From Maricaulis maris (GTDB lineage Bacteria; Pseudomonadota; Alphaproteobacteria; Caulobacterales; Maricaulaceae): a DNA stretch of 64,000 nt. The notes beneath the pieces were generated by a model. The model was not told the DNA's origin, searched no databases, and saw only the letters and a program-made list of their open reading frames with translations. This document shows positions 8,243 through 18,102 of the stretch, in pieces; positions within the stretch are counted from its first letter, which is position 1, and each line of letters starts with the position of its first letter. The position numbers and the translations under genes were made by a program. Location: NCBI RefSeq assembly GCF_003634045.1, contig NZ_RBIM01000004.1, positions 372,001 through 436,000 on the forward strand, given 5' to 3'.

Positions 8243-8701
8243 ATGCGTTACTTACACACGATGGTCCGGGTCGCGGATCTCGAAGCCAGCCTGCGCTTTT
8301 ATTGCGACGGCCTCGGACTGACCGAAATCAGCCGGATGGACAGTGAAAAGGGCCGCTTCACCCTGATTTTCCTGGCGGCGCCGGAAGATGTCGCTGCGGC
8401 CGGTTATACGGGTGGCAAAATCCCCGAAGGCCTGCCGTGCGTCGAGCTGACCCATAACTGGGACCCGGAGACCTATCAGGGCGGCCGCAATTTCGGCCAT
8501 CTCGCCTACCGGATGGACAATGTCTATGAGTGCTGCCAGCGCCTGATGGATATGGGTGTCACCATCAACCGCCCGCCGCGGGACGGCCACATGGCCTTTG
8601 TGCGCTCACCCGATGGTATCTCTATCGAACTCCTCCAGCGCGGCGACAATCTGCCACCGCAAGAGCCTTGGGCGTCGATGGAGAATACCGGGAGCTGGTA
8701 G
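8243..8701 (+). CDS. gloA: Lactoylglutathione lyase (glyoxalase I)
   Basis: Converts the hemithioacetal of methylglyoxal and glutathione to S-lactoylglutathione. The 152-residue protein has the two paired beta-alpha-beta-beta-beta units of the family, and the metal ligands align with E. coli GloA: His5, Glu68, His86 and Glu129. The start is set by CGGGGA six to ten bases before the ATG at 8243; an upstream in-frame ATG lies inside the preceding gene. It follows the membrane gene closely and converges with the WYL regulator, leaving three bases between the two stop codons. A glutathione synthetase gene (gshB) is present elsewhere in the window, consistent with use of glutathione. Confidence 0.95.
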   Translation: MRYLHTMVRVADLEASLRFYCDGLGLTEISRMDSEKGRFTLIFLAAPEDVAAAGYTGGKIPEGLPCVELTHNWDPETYQGGRNFGHLAYRMDNVYECCQRLMDMGVTINRPPRDGHMAFVRSPDGISIELLQRGDNLPPQEPWASMENTGSW

Positions 8702-8704
8702 GCC

Positions 8705-9379
8705 CTAAGCCGCCCGCCGCATGTCCTCATAGCGCTTGCCGGGCTCGTCCTCGAAACTCTCGGCGAGCACGGTCAGGCGTTCGACGCGATCGGTGCGGAA
8801 ATGACGGAAATCATTGCGCAGCTCGCACCAAGCCGAGAGCAGCCAGACGCGGCCGAAACAGGTCAGCGCCAGCGGCCGGATGACGCGCTCCGTGGTGTCA
8901 TCGGCCAGCGACTGGTAGCGCACCCGCAGCTTGCGCCGGTTGGCGATCGCATTGCGCACCGGGCCAAAGGCTTCCGGGCGCACGGTCTCGTCAAGAAAGG
9001 CCGCGAATAGCGGCACATTCCGCAGGCGCTGGCGGTGCGTGTCCGGCAGGGCGTGCTCGATCTTGGCCAAGGCTTCATTGGCAGCCGAGGCGAGATCCTT
9101 GTCGCCGGTTGCCTTGACCAGGCGGGCGCCAAGGGCCAGGGCGTCGAGCTGTTCGAAGGAGAAGTTGAGCGGCGGCAGGTCGAAACCCGGTCGCAGCACA
9201 TAGCCGACACCGGCCTCGCCATCGATGGGTGCGCCCGATCCGATCAGATGGGCGATGTCGCGATAGATGGTGCGTTCGGACACTTCGAAACGATGGCCCA
9301 TCTCATGGGCCGTCACAGCACCTGGCGCGGCTTCCCGCAGGGCTTGGACAATGCGGATGAGACGTTCGGCGCGGCGCAC
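8705..9379 (-). CDS. WYL-domain HTH transcriptional regulator (DeoR/YafY type)
   Basis: 224-residue predicted DNA-binding regulator. An N-terminal HTH_11 winged helix (RRAERLIRIVQALRE, then VSERTIYRDIAHLIGSGAPI) is followed by a WYL-type ligand-sensing region at the C-terminus (RYQSLADDTTERVIRPLAL, WLLSAWCELRNDFRHFRTDR). WYL proteins often sense nucleic acid or nucleotide ligands; the target here is unknown. The start is GTG at 9379, chosen because AGGAGG lies five bases ahead; a GTG two codons earlier overlaps that site. It converges on gloA, and no divergent partner sits next to it. Confidence 0.88.
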   Translation of the reverse strand: MRRAERLIRIVQALREAAPGAVTAHEMGHRFEVSERTIYRDIAHLIGSGAPIDGEAGVGYVLRPGFDLPPLNFSFEQLDALALGARLVKATGDKDLASAANEALAKIEHALPDTHRQRLRNVPLFAAFLDETVRPEAFGPVRNAIANRRKLRVRYQSLADDTTERVIRPLALTCFGRVWLLSAWCELRNDFRHFRTDRVERLTVLAESFEDEPGKRYEDMRRAA

Positions 9380-9496
9380 TGACACCTCCTGAAGATTTGA
9401 TCTGGCGGGATGATGTCAGGGTTTGTGTGATGCGGCAAGATGGGAGGTTTCACGTGCAACATCCCGGATTTGTCAGGAGTATGGCGAGAGCGGAAA

Positions 9497-9530
9497 CCCG
9501 GTCGCAATGCAGCGACCGGGCCGGCTTTTT
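9497..9530. terminator. Strong hairpin with T-tract
   Basis: CCCGGTCGC and GCGACCGGG pair perfectly around AATGCA (9497-9520), followed on the plus strand by CCGGCTTTTT. On the minus strand only TTTCC follows. It lies just past the 3' end of the leftward SnoaL-like gene, so it may stop that transcript, although the T-run favours plus-strand transcription. Confidence 0.55.
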
Positions 9531-9558
9531 GGGTTCATGACCGAGTGTTGTGCGAGGG

Positions 9559-10095
9559 TCAGGTGCGCGCATCCATGATCACGGTGTGGGCAATCTGCCA
9601 GCCCGCGCCGGCGCGTTCCAGGACGAGATGGAAATGGACCCGCCGCAGCGGCTCGCCGGGATTGGCGGCGGCGCCGCGATCACTGTCGGTGTAGAGGTGA
9701 ACGACCGCCCCATCATTGCCGATATGGCGGGTTGAAATCACGGTCATATTGTCGGCCTCGCCCTGCGACACCGAGGCATCGAAGCCCGGGAAAAGACGGG
9801 TTTCCAGAAATTCGCCGAGCGGTTCCCGGCCCTGGAAAATGCGGGCATAGGCATTGATCCACTCGGTATCGGCGGTATGCAGCGCCATCAGGGTCTCGGT
9901 GTCCTGCATGCCCCAGGCGGCGCGGTAGTCATCAATGAAATCGGCAATACCGGCGGCATCACCGGCCTGCGCCGGTTCGCCATGAACGGTCAGGGCCGGT
10001 ATGTCCCGGCGCTCCTGGGCCGGTGCGCCCCCGGCCATTGCGGTAATGAGCAGAAGCGCTGTGAGGGCGGGCAAGGGTTTCAGCAGATGGACCAT
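9559..10095 (-). CDS. Secreted SnoaL/NTF2-like protein
   Basis: 178 residues with a clear signal peptide (LLKPLPALTALLLITAMAG, cleaved near GAPAQ) and a mature domain of about 130 residues with the cone-shaped NTF2/SnoaL look: IADFIDDYRAAWGMQD, LMALHTADTEWINAYARIFQG, and a C-terminal strand pair ending GWQIAHTVIMD. Such domains (often DUF4440 or SgcJ-type) bind small molecules or act as isomerases or cyclases; the ligand here is unknown. The protein is probably periplasmic. It is divergent from the LytTR regulator across a region with a long hairpin and two LytTR-like boxes, so that regulator may control it. Confidence 0.8.
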   Translation of the reverse strand: MVHLLKPLPALTALLLITAMAGGAPAQERRDIPALTVHGEPAQAGDAAGIADFIDDYRAAWGMQDTETLMALHTADTEWINAYARIFQGREPLGEFLETRLFPGFDASVSQGEADNMTVISTRHIGNDGAVVHLYTDSDRGAAANPGEPLRRVHFHLVLERAGAGWQIAHTVIMDART

Positions 10096-10104
10096 GGACG
10101 AACT

Positions 10105-10160
10105 CCGTTGTGATTGATTAGGTCAGGTGTGCCACCACGCCGTTGGTGGCGGGCCTGACC
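10105..10160. promoter_or_regulatory. Candidate LytTR operator: two CCGTTG boxes and a long palindrome
   Basis: CCGTTG occurs at 10105-10110 and 10140-10145, 35 bases apart in direct orientation; LytTR proteins such as AlgR bind CCGTT-type direct repeats. Overlapping the second box is a two-part stem: GGTCAGG pairs with CCTGACC and GCCACCA pairs with TGGTGGC (10121-10160). The site lies between the divergent SnoaL-like and LytTR genes. Confidence 0.45.
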
Positions 10161-10206
10161 CGCTGTTAGCCTTCGTATGGGGCCTGTCCAATCGGGGAGT
10201 CGTGAA

Positions 10207-11034
10207 GTGTCCGGACCCGACGTCAATCGTCCGAACCTGCCGCTGCCGGCGATCATGCAGGCCGCTTGCCTTGCCCTGGGCATTGTCGTGCTGGCGGCGC
10301 TGTTCTCGGCGGCAGGTGCCTATGACACTGATGAATTGGGCGTTGGCCACCGCTTTTTCCTGTGGCTAATCGTCGCCAGTCTGATGCTCCTCCAGCCGTG
10401 GCTGATCGAGTACGGGCTGTCGCGTCTTGTCCCGCGTACCCGGGCCTGGAAGCTGGTTTGCTCTGGCCTTGCTGTCGTGCTGTGCACCTTGGCGCTGACG
10501 CTGGAACTTCACGCGCTGAAGTTTACGCCGATCCTGCCGAAGGCACCGGATCCGCTCGTCGAATTCTTTGTCTTCCTGGCACCGGCGGCGATGCCGGTTG
10601 CGGCGCTGGTCCTGGTGCTGAAATTCGCCGTCGCGGGTCGTGCCCTGTTGGCCGGACCGGTCGATGGCGGGCCGGGCCTTCTGATGGACCCGGATATTCC
10701 CGGTCTCAATGCGGCCTGGCCGAACGAGCCACTCCTGTATGTGCGGGCGGAGGATCATTATCTGGAAATCAGGACCGGGCAGGCGCGTCTATTTGTGCGC
10801 GGTCGATTGTCCGATGCGCTGCTGCGGCTCGAGGGCAAGGACGGTTTGCAGGTGCACCGGTCCTGGTGGATCGCCGATGATGCGGTTGCCACCGTGAAAC
10901 GGGTCGGACGTGATCTTCGTATCACTTTGCAGACGGGCGAACGGGTGCCGGTGGCGCGACCCCGGGCCGAAGCCGTCAAGGCGCGCGGCTGGCTGGCGCG
11001 TATCCCGGCCGACGCCCCGACCGCCAAAAGCTAG
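10207..11034 (+). CDS. Membrane-anchored LytTR DNA-binding regulator
   Basis: About 275 residues. Four hydrophobic helices occupy roughly residues 14-150, then a LytTR DNA-binding domain follows (about 175-265: LLYVRAEDHYLEIRTG, LQVHRSWWIADDAVATVKR, ITLQTGERVPVARPRAEAVK). This is a one-component membrane regulator with no receiver domain. GTG at 10207 is preferred because GGGGAG lies seven bases upstream; an ATG at 10177 would add ten residues. Its stop codon shares the four-base CTAG with the stop of the convergent dapB. The likely target is its own divergent region and the SnoaL-like gene. Confidence 0.85.
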   Translation: MSGPDVNRPNLPLPAIMQAACLALGIVVLAALFSAAGAYDTDELGVGHRFFLWLIVASLMLLQPWLIEYGLSRLVPRTRAWKLVCSGLAVVLCTLALTLELHALKFTPILPKAPDPLVEFFVFLAPAAMPVAALVLVLKFAVAGRALLAGPVDGGPGLLMDPDIPGLNAAWPNEPLLYVRAEDHYLEIRTGQARLFVRGRLSDALLRLEGKDGLQVHRSWWIADDAVATVKRVGRDLRITLQTGERVPVARPRAEAVKARGWLARIPADAPTAKS

Positions 11035-11855
11035 CCGGCGACAACATTCTGCATGGAATAATGACCGGCCGGCCGGCCGGCATTGCCATTGACCATCCAG
11101 CGTGCGGCTTCCAGGGCGCCGCGGGCGAAGATGGAGCGGTCGAGCGCCCGGTGCGAGATCGTGATCTCCTCCAGCTCTGCCAGGAAGCGTACGGAATGTT
11201 CGCCCACCACCGACCCGCCGCGCGACACGGCAAAGCCGATCGAGCCGGGCTTGCGGGGTCCGGTCGTGCCTTCGCGGCTCCAGGTGGCGATGTTTTCCAG
11301 GGTTTCGCCGCGGGTTGCCGCAGCGGCGCGGGCCAGCATCAGGGCGGTGCCGGACGGCGCGTCGGCCTTGCGCTTGTGATGGGTCTCGTGGACCTCGATA
11401 TCCCAAGCCTCTGCGGGCAGGCGAGCCGCTTCGCGAACCAGCGTTTCGGTGACGGCAACGCCCAGCGAAAAATTGCCGGCGGTGAGGAGGGCGATGCGAT
11501 CGGTGCAGGCATCCAGTCGCCGGTTCTGGTCGCGATTGAAGCCGGTAACACCGGTAATCAGGGCCGGACCGCCCAAGCTGGCCAACCGCTCGGCGGCGGC
11601 AATCGTCATGCTCGGCAGGCTGGCATCAATGACGATCTGGGCCTCGTGAACGGCGTGTTCGAGCGCGGTTTCGGCGCGGCAACCGACCGGCTCCCCGCCC
11701 AGCCAGGCGCCGATATCCTCACCGACCGCGGGCGATTCAGAGCGCACGACGGCGCCGGCGAGTGTGAAGTCCGGACTATCCAGCAGGGCCCGACAGATTG
11801 CGCTGCCCAAGCGCCCGGTCGGGCCGAGCACAGTGGTACGAATGGGTGAGGTCAA
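11031..11855 (-). CDS. dapB: 4-hydroxy-tetrahydrodipicolinate reductase
   Basis: Second-branch enzyme of lysine and meso-diaminopimelate synthesis, reducing the dapA product with NAD(P)H. The 274-residue product has the Rossmann loop GPTGRLG (11-17) and the family signature EVHETHHKRKADAPSGT with catalytic His159/His160 and Lys163. The start is TTG at 11855: GGGAGG lies ten bases upstream, and the codon overlaps the TGA of the upstream membrane gene as TTGA, so the two are translationally coupled. A longer reading upstream of this TTG has no support. Confidence 0.93.
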   Translation of the reverse strand: MTSPIRTTVLGPTGRLGSAICRALLDSPDFTLAGAVVRSESPAVGEDIGAWLGGEPVGCRAETALEHAVHEAQIVIDASLPSMTIAAAERLASLGGPALITGVTGFNRDQNRRLDACTDRIALLTAGNFSLGVAVTETLVREAARLPAEAWDIEVHETHHKRKADAPSGTALMLARAAAATRGETLENIATWSREGTTGPRKPGSIGFAVSRGGSVVGEHSVRFLAELEEITISHRALDRSIFARGALEAARWMVNGNAGRPAGHYSMQNVVAG

Positions 11856-12928
11856 GCCGGCCCTCCCGTTACGAGTTGGTCTGCCAGCTTCTCGAACAGG
11901 TAGGAGCCGACAATCGGTATGATCGGCAACAGGATATAGAGCGAAAAGCGTGTGGCCAGTCCGGTCGACAGGGGCCATTCGGGGCGGTTTGTCACCCAGA
12001 TTTCATAGTCGGTCAGGCCGGCCAGCGCCGACGAGGCGGCATCTTCGCCGGCCAGTGCCCGGTCCCGGACCTGTGCCATCTCGTCATGAATGCGCGCCAG
12101 CTCGGCTTGTTTGGCGGCGACGATTTTGCGGTGTACCGGATTGAGCGCGCTGGTCAGGATGAAAACACCGCCGGCGGCGGTGGCGACAATGGTCGGAACC
12201 GTGATCCAGAGTTGTTCAGGGTTGAGCATGAACAGCAACAGGATGGCGGCCATGATCATCCAGGAGCGTGCGGCCCGGAGGCCGATCTTTCCGATCGTGT
12301 TCAGACGGTCGAGATGGAAGAGGTCGACCAGCAGGTGATCGGCGATCAATTGCTTGATCTCACGGCTGCGCCGCGACACGTCCATGCCGGCCCGAAAACC
12401 GGTGCCGAACAGGATGGGTGAGACGATGAGGAACCACAGCCCGACCGAGTTTGCATACTCCAAGGGCGAGATGCCTTCGATCAGGATCATCACCACATTG
12501 AAGATGATACCGAACACGAAACCGGCCCAAAACAGGCGATGATAGCCGGCCCGCCAGCTGACCGGTGTGCCTTTCGAAAGATTGAGCGCCGCTTGCCTGC
12601 CCGCAGGATTGACCGCAAGCACAAGATCGTCGGTTTCGGTTTCCCAGCGCCCCTTGGCGCTGCCGGCGAAGGCAATGGCGGCGGTCTGGATCAGCGACAG
12701 GACAAAAGCGACCCAGCTGACCGGATGGGTAATCCAGTTGCCGGCGTCATCGAATGCAAGAAAGGCCGGGCGTTGGGTGAGCTGAGCGATCAGGACGTAG
12801 AACCCGTAGACCAGAACGAAGATCAGAGCGCTGGTGCCGATCATGCCGAAGGGTGAGCGCTGGTAGAGCACGTATTCGGCCGTGTCGAACCGGGCTTCGT
12901 CGTCGGGTTTGAGATCTGGCTCTGTCAC
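11852..12928 (-). CDS. Multi-pass membrane protein of unknown function
   Basis: 358 residues with about seven hydrophobic segments: two near the N-terminus, several in the centre (FWAGFVFGIIFNVVMILIEG, GLWFLIVSPILFGTG, SWMIMAAILLLFML, LWITVPTIVATAAGGVFIL) and one near the C-terminus. Between the last two is a charged stretch that may form a short coiled coil (KQAELARIHDEMAQVRDRAL). No family is recognised. The start is GTG at 12928 with GGGGGG upstream. It is the upstream partner of dapB, coupled by a TTGA overlap, which is odd for a membrane protein with no evident link to lysine synthesis. Confidence 0.75.
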   Translation of the reverse strand: MTEPDLKPDDEARFDTAEYVLYQRSPFGMIGTSALIFVLVYGFYVLIAQLTQRPAFLAFDDAGNWITHPVSWVAFVLSLIQTAAIAFAGSAKGRWETETDDLVLAVNPAGRQAALNLSKGTPVSWRAGYHRLFWAGFVFGIIFNVVMILIEGISPLEYANSVGLWFLIVSPILFGTGFRAGMDVSRRSREIKQLIADHLLVDLFHLDRLNTIGKIGLRAARSWMIMAAILLLFMLNPEQLWITVPTIVATAAGGVFILTSALNPVHRKIVAAKQAELARIHDEMAQVRDRALAGEDAASSALAGLTDYEIWVTNRPEWPLSTGLATRFSLYILLPIIPIVGSYLFEKLADQLVTGGPA

Positions 12929-13021
12929 TTTGCCCCCCGTGCGCCACCCCGTGAACGGCGGCAAGACCGGGCAAGCCTAGTCTGCACTGGCAGGCCATGT
13001 CACGTCGTCTGTTGGAGCCTG

Positions 13022-14209
13022 TCAGCCGGCGTTGGGGCGGCCGTCATCGGTCGTGACTTCGTCCCAGAATTGTTTGACCTTGTTGAAGAAACCGGCGCTG
13101 TCCGGATTGCAGCCCTCGCCTGACAGGTCGCAAAATTCTTTCAGGAGTTCTTTCTGGCGGTCGCACAGATTGCGTGGCGTCTCGACAAAAAGCTCGACAA
13201 TCATGTCGCCGCGCGGGCCGCCGCGCAGGCGCGGCATGCCCTTGCCGCGCATGCGCATGCGCTTGCCGGTCTGGGCGCCCTCAGCGATTTTCATCTCGGC
13301 CTTGCCGCCTTCAATGGTCGGCACCTGGATCGAACAGCCGAGCGCTGCCTGCACCATCGACGCCGGCGTCCGGCAGTAGAGATTCGGTCCGTCGCGCTCG
13401 AAAATCTCGTGCTCGCGGACGGAGATGAAGATGTAGAGATCGCCGCGCGGCCCGCCGCGGGCACCGGCCTCGCCTTCACCGGCCAAGCGGATGCGGGTGC
13501 CATCCTCGACACCGGACGGGACGGTGACATTGAGCGTGCGGGTCTTGCGGACCCGGCCGACGCCATCACAATCCTGGCAGGGTGTTTTGACGTATTGGCC
13601 GCGACCGCCGCATTGCGGACAGGTCTGCTCCATCGTGAAAAAGCCCTGCGAGCGGCGGATACGGCCGGCACCGTGGCAGGTGCCACAGGTTTCCAGCTGG
13701 GTGCCGGGTTCATTGCCCTGACCATCACAGCGCTCGCAATGCATGGCAGTGGGGACCTTGATGGTCTCGTCCTTGCCGTGAAAGGCGTCTTCCAGGCTGA
13801 TTTCCATGTCGAAGCGCAGATCGGCGCCGCGGGCCGGACCGGAATGGCCGCGACCGCCACGGCGGCCACCCATGCCACCGCCCATGTTGAAGGCTTCGCC
13901 AAAGACCTGTTCGAAAATATCGGCGAAATCGGCCGCACCGCCGCCGCCGCCAAATGGTCCCTGGCCATTGCCCATGCCGCCTTGCTCAAACGCGGCATGG
14001 CCCATGCGGTCATAGGCAGCGCGTTTGTCAGGGTCTGACAGGACGGAATAAGCCTCGCCGACTTCCTTGAACTGGGCTTCAGCCGCGGCATCGCCAGGAT
14101 TGCGGTCCGGGTGGAATTTCATCGCTTGTTTGCGATAGGCGCTCTTCAGCGCCTTCTCGTCGGCGCCCTTCTCGACACCCAGGACTTCGTAGAAATCACG
14201 CTTGCTCAT
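13022..14209 (-). CDS. dnaJ: Chaperone DnaJ (Hsp40)
   Basis: Co-chaperone that delivers unfolded clients to DnaK and stimulates its ATPase. The 395-residue protein is full length: J domain with HPD at 33-35, Gly/Phe-rich linker (about 75-125, with GGGGG and GGRRGGRGHSG), four CxxCxGxG zinc motifs (CERCDGQG, CGTCHGAG, CPQCGGRG, CQDCDGVG) and C-terminal substrate-binding domains. The ATG overlaps the TGA of the upstream methyltransferase gene as ATGA, so its translation is probably coupled to that gene. It belongs to the dnaK-methyltransferase-dnaJ unit. Confidence 0.98.
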   Translation of the reverse strand: MSKRDFYEVLGVEKGADEKALKSAYRKQAMKFHPDRNPGDAAAEAQFKEVGEAYSVLSDPDKRAAYDRMGHAAFEQGGMGNGQGPFGGGGGAADFADIFEQVFGEAFNMGGGMGGRRGGRGHSGPARGADLRFDMEISLEDAFHGKDETIKVPTAMHCERCDGQGNEPGTQLETCGTCHGAGRIRRSQGFFTMEQTCPQCGGRGQYVKTPCQDCDGVGRVRKTRTLNVTVPSGVEDGTRIRLAGEGEAGARGGPRGDLYIFISVREHEIFERDGPNLYCRTPASMVQAALGCSIQVPTIEGGKAEMKIAEGAQTGKRMRMRGKGMPRLRGGPRGDMIVELFVETPRNLCDRQKELLKEFCDLSGEGCNPDSAGFFNKVKQFWDEVTTDDGRPNAG

Positions 14210-15075
14210 GACGGGTCACCTGTCGGCAGAACGAGAACTGCGTTCTGCCGCATTTGCTTGGCTAGCTCGTAGCCGTGTTCAAGACAGAGACCGGCGGCGC
14301 CATCGGTAATGGCAGCTTCATGCCGGGTCTCGAGAAGGATCATGGTCGGCCACAAGGAACGCGGTGATTCCGCGAAGAAGCCGTTAAGGACCGGGGCCTC
14401 AAAGCCCTCAATGTCCATTTTCATGACGTCGACGCGGCCGGTTCCGGCCTCGGCCAGGGCCGCCTTGAGCGGGCGCAGCCGGATCGTGTCGCCGGTCTCG
14501 CTGCCGCTGGCGACATGGACTTCGCCACGATTGGTCGCCGACTGCACCATTGCGCCCTCACCCTCTTCGGCGCCAAGCGCATAGGGCAGGACGGTCACGG
14601 CCGACGCCTTGGACACATCGAGATTGAATTCCAGCCGGCGGCGGTTCTCAACATCCGGCTCGACCGCGATGACCTTGACGGGACGCGATTGGGCGGCGGC
14701 ATCGGCGAGCACTGACAGGGTGTAGAGACCGGCATTGGCGCCGGCATCGACAAAGACGAAGGTCTCACCCGCCGGCTTGGTCGCCATGGCGTCACGAATG
14801 GCGCGGCGCTCGGCACTGTCCCAGCTTTTTGAACCGGCAAAGACACGCTTCTCGCAGCGATTATCCCGCAGGTGAACGCGGGCGAACTGGCCAGGAAAGA
14901 CTTCGATATCGGCAATGTCGCGACCGCCGGACATCAGGGCGCGGCGGACGACGGATTCCGCGCTACGGCGCAGCGCATCCCCCGGCATCGCCATGGGCAG
15001 ACGACGAAACGTCTCGGCCATTGGCGAGAGGGCGAAAGCTCCGAACGGAGCGGTCAGGGGATCGGGACGGGTCAT
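14206..15075 (-). CDS. FkbM-family SAM-dependent methyltransferase, between dnaK and dnaJ
   Basis: 289 residues. A class I methyltransferase fold is evident: motif I TFVFVDAGANAGLYTL (about residues 105-120), acidic end of strand beta2 VIAVEPDVENRRRLEFNL, and the FkbM-typical VDVMKMDIEGFEAPVL. FkbM proteins mostly O-methylate sugars or polyketides; the substrate is unknown. It is placed between dnaK and dnaJ on the same strand, and its last codons overlap the dnaJ start, so it is built into the heat-shock operon. No obvious ribosome-binding site precedes its ATG, and a strong hairpin separates it from dnaK. Confidence 0.88.
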   Translation of the reverse strand: MTRPDPLTAPFGAFALSPMAETFRRLPMAMPGDALRRSAESVVRRALMSGGRDIADIEVFPGQFARVHLRDNRCEKRVFAGSKSWDSAERRAIRDAMATKPAGETFVFVDAGANAGLYTLSVLADAAAQSRPVKVIAVEPDVENRRRLEFNLDVSKASAVTVLPYALGAEEGEGAMVQSATNRGEVHVASGSETGDTIRLRPLKAALAEAGTGRVDVMKMDIEGFEAPVLNGFFAESPRSLWPTMILLETRHEAAITDGAAGLCLEHGYELAKQMRQNAVLVLPTGDPS

Positions 15076-15096
15076 GGCCGGACTTTATGGCTTGGG

Positions 15097-15121
15097 CCGG
15101 GAGGGCACGCTGCCCTCCCGG
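15097..15121 (-). terminator. Intercistronic hairpin after dnaK
   Basis: CCGGGAGGGCA and TGCCCTCCCGG form a perfect 11-bp stem with a CGC loop, between the dnaK stop and the methyltransferase start. There is no U-tract, so it more likely protects the dnaK mRNA 3' end or causes partial polarity than fully terminates. Confidence 0.6.
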
Positions 15122-15133
15122 TCAAACCGGACC

Positions 15134-17044
<1,911 letters not shown>

Positions 17045-17149
17045 TGATCGCTTCTCCGTTTTTTCCAAGCGGGACCCGTCCGGCGAATGTGCGGCCTTCA
17101 AAAGAAGCACCTCACACCCCGCTGACCGCCCCCTTCGGGATCGTCATTG

Positions 17150-17184
17150 ATGATACCGGTGTGCCGACACCGGTCTGGTTCAAG
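17150..17184 (-). promoter_or_regulatory. Possible sigma-32-type dnaK promoter
   Basis: On the minus strand CTTGAA (17184-17179) matches the heat-shock -35 used in Alphaproteobacteria. The downstream -10 is poor (CACCGGTAT region), so this is tentative. The long leader, about 110 bases to the ATG, would be unusual but possible. Confidence 0.3.
17155..17174. promoter_or_regulatory. Perfect palindrome upstream of dnaK, operator candidate
   Basis: ACCGGTGT-GCCG-ACACCGGT is a perfect 8-bp inverted repeat with a 4-bp spacer. It lies five bases downstream (in the dnaK direction) of a CTTGAA element, where bound protein would block a promoter. It is not a CIRCE element. Confidence 0.45.
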
Positions 17185-17391
17185 TGTTCGCAGGAATAAC
17201 CCCGCTGTCAGTGGGCGATTTAGGGAGGGATGGCGAACAGTGCAAGGCCTGCTGCAGCTCCATCGCATATCGCCCATACGCATTTGGTATGACTCCGGGA
17301 CACGTAAACGCGACGGAGGGACGACAGATTCAGGCTCTGGCGCCGCAAGGAGCGGGTGGCCAGGCGGGCGTGTGCGCCCCATCTTGACGGT

Positions 17392-18030
17392 ATGAGTGAC
17401 AGATTCGCCATGCCCGCCGGCTTTCGCCTGCTGCCCGGACGCCTGTCCAGACAGCAACAGGAAGGCTTGATCGACGCCGTAGTCGCGGCCCAGGCGACAG
17501 CCCCGTTCTGGCGTCCGTCCATGCCGCGGACCGGGCAGCCACTATCGGTGACCATGACAAATTTCGGGTCGCTGGGTTGGGTCACCGACAAGCATGGAGG
17601 TTATCGCTACGAGCCGGCCCATCCGCAAACCGGAAATCCCTGGCCGGCCATGCCCGCCCTGCTGACCGATTTGTGGCAGGAGCTGGCAGACTATCCTGCC
17701 CTTCCTGAAGCCTGTCTCGTCAATTGGTACACGCCGGAGAGCCGGATGGGCCTGCATGTTGACTGGGACGAGGCGGCGACGGATGCCGCCGTCGTGTCGA
17801 TCTCGCTGGGCGACAAGGCGCGCTTCCGCCTCGGCGGTCCGAAACGCGGTGGCAAAACGGCCTCAATGGTATTGTCGTCCGGCGATGTCGTCGTGCTCGG
17901 CGGCGAAGCCCGCCATTGTCATCATGGCATCGACCGCATCTATCCCGGCACGTCGACCCTTTTGCCGGCGGAACATTTTCCGGCGGGTGGCCGGGTCAAT
18001 TTGACGATGCGGCGGGTGAATTTGGCGTAG
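17392..18030 (+). CDS. alkB: AlkB-family Fe(II)/2-oxoglutarate DNA dealkylase
   Basis: 212-residue oxidative demethylase that repairs 1-methyladenine and 3-methylcytosine in DNA or RNA using iron, 2-oxoglutarate and oxygen. The iron ligands are visible as His122 and Asp124 (GLHVDWDE) and His178 in HHGI; the 2-oxoglutarate and substrate arginines are Arg201 and Arg207 in RVNLTMR, matching E. coli AlkB. The NWYTPESRMGLHVD core is typical. The start at 17392 is the ATG just before the conserved N-terminus; a second ATG six codons later is also possible. It is divergent from dnaK and not beside the Ada-like gene, so no shared adaptive-response operon is visible. Confidence 0.94.
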   Translation: MSDRFAMPAGFRLLPGRLSRQQQEGLIDAVVAAQATAPFWRPSMPRTGQPLSVTMTNFGSLGWVTDKHGGYRYEPAHPQTGNPWPAMPALLTDLWQELADYPALPEACLVNWYTPESRMGLHVDWDEAATDAAVVSISLGDKARFRLGGPKRGGKTASMVLSSGDVVVLGGEARHCHHGIDRIYPGTSTLLPAEHFPAGGRVNLTMRRVNLA

Positions 18031-18102
18031 GCGGCGGAACTTTCCCGGCGGCTCGGCGTTTCACACGTCTATGCAAGTCGAACCAATACGGGAGACGCCG
18101 TC

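Larger units (their letters stand above)
17045..17391. other. Divergent dnaK/alkB intergenic region, 347 bp
   Basis: No gene seen. The dnaK-proximal part holds a CTTGAA-like -35 and a perfect palindrome, listed separately. The alkB-proximal half (about 17215-17391) shows no clear promoter or structure. Confidence 0.6.
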
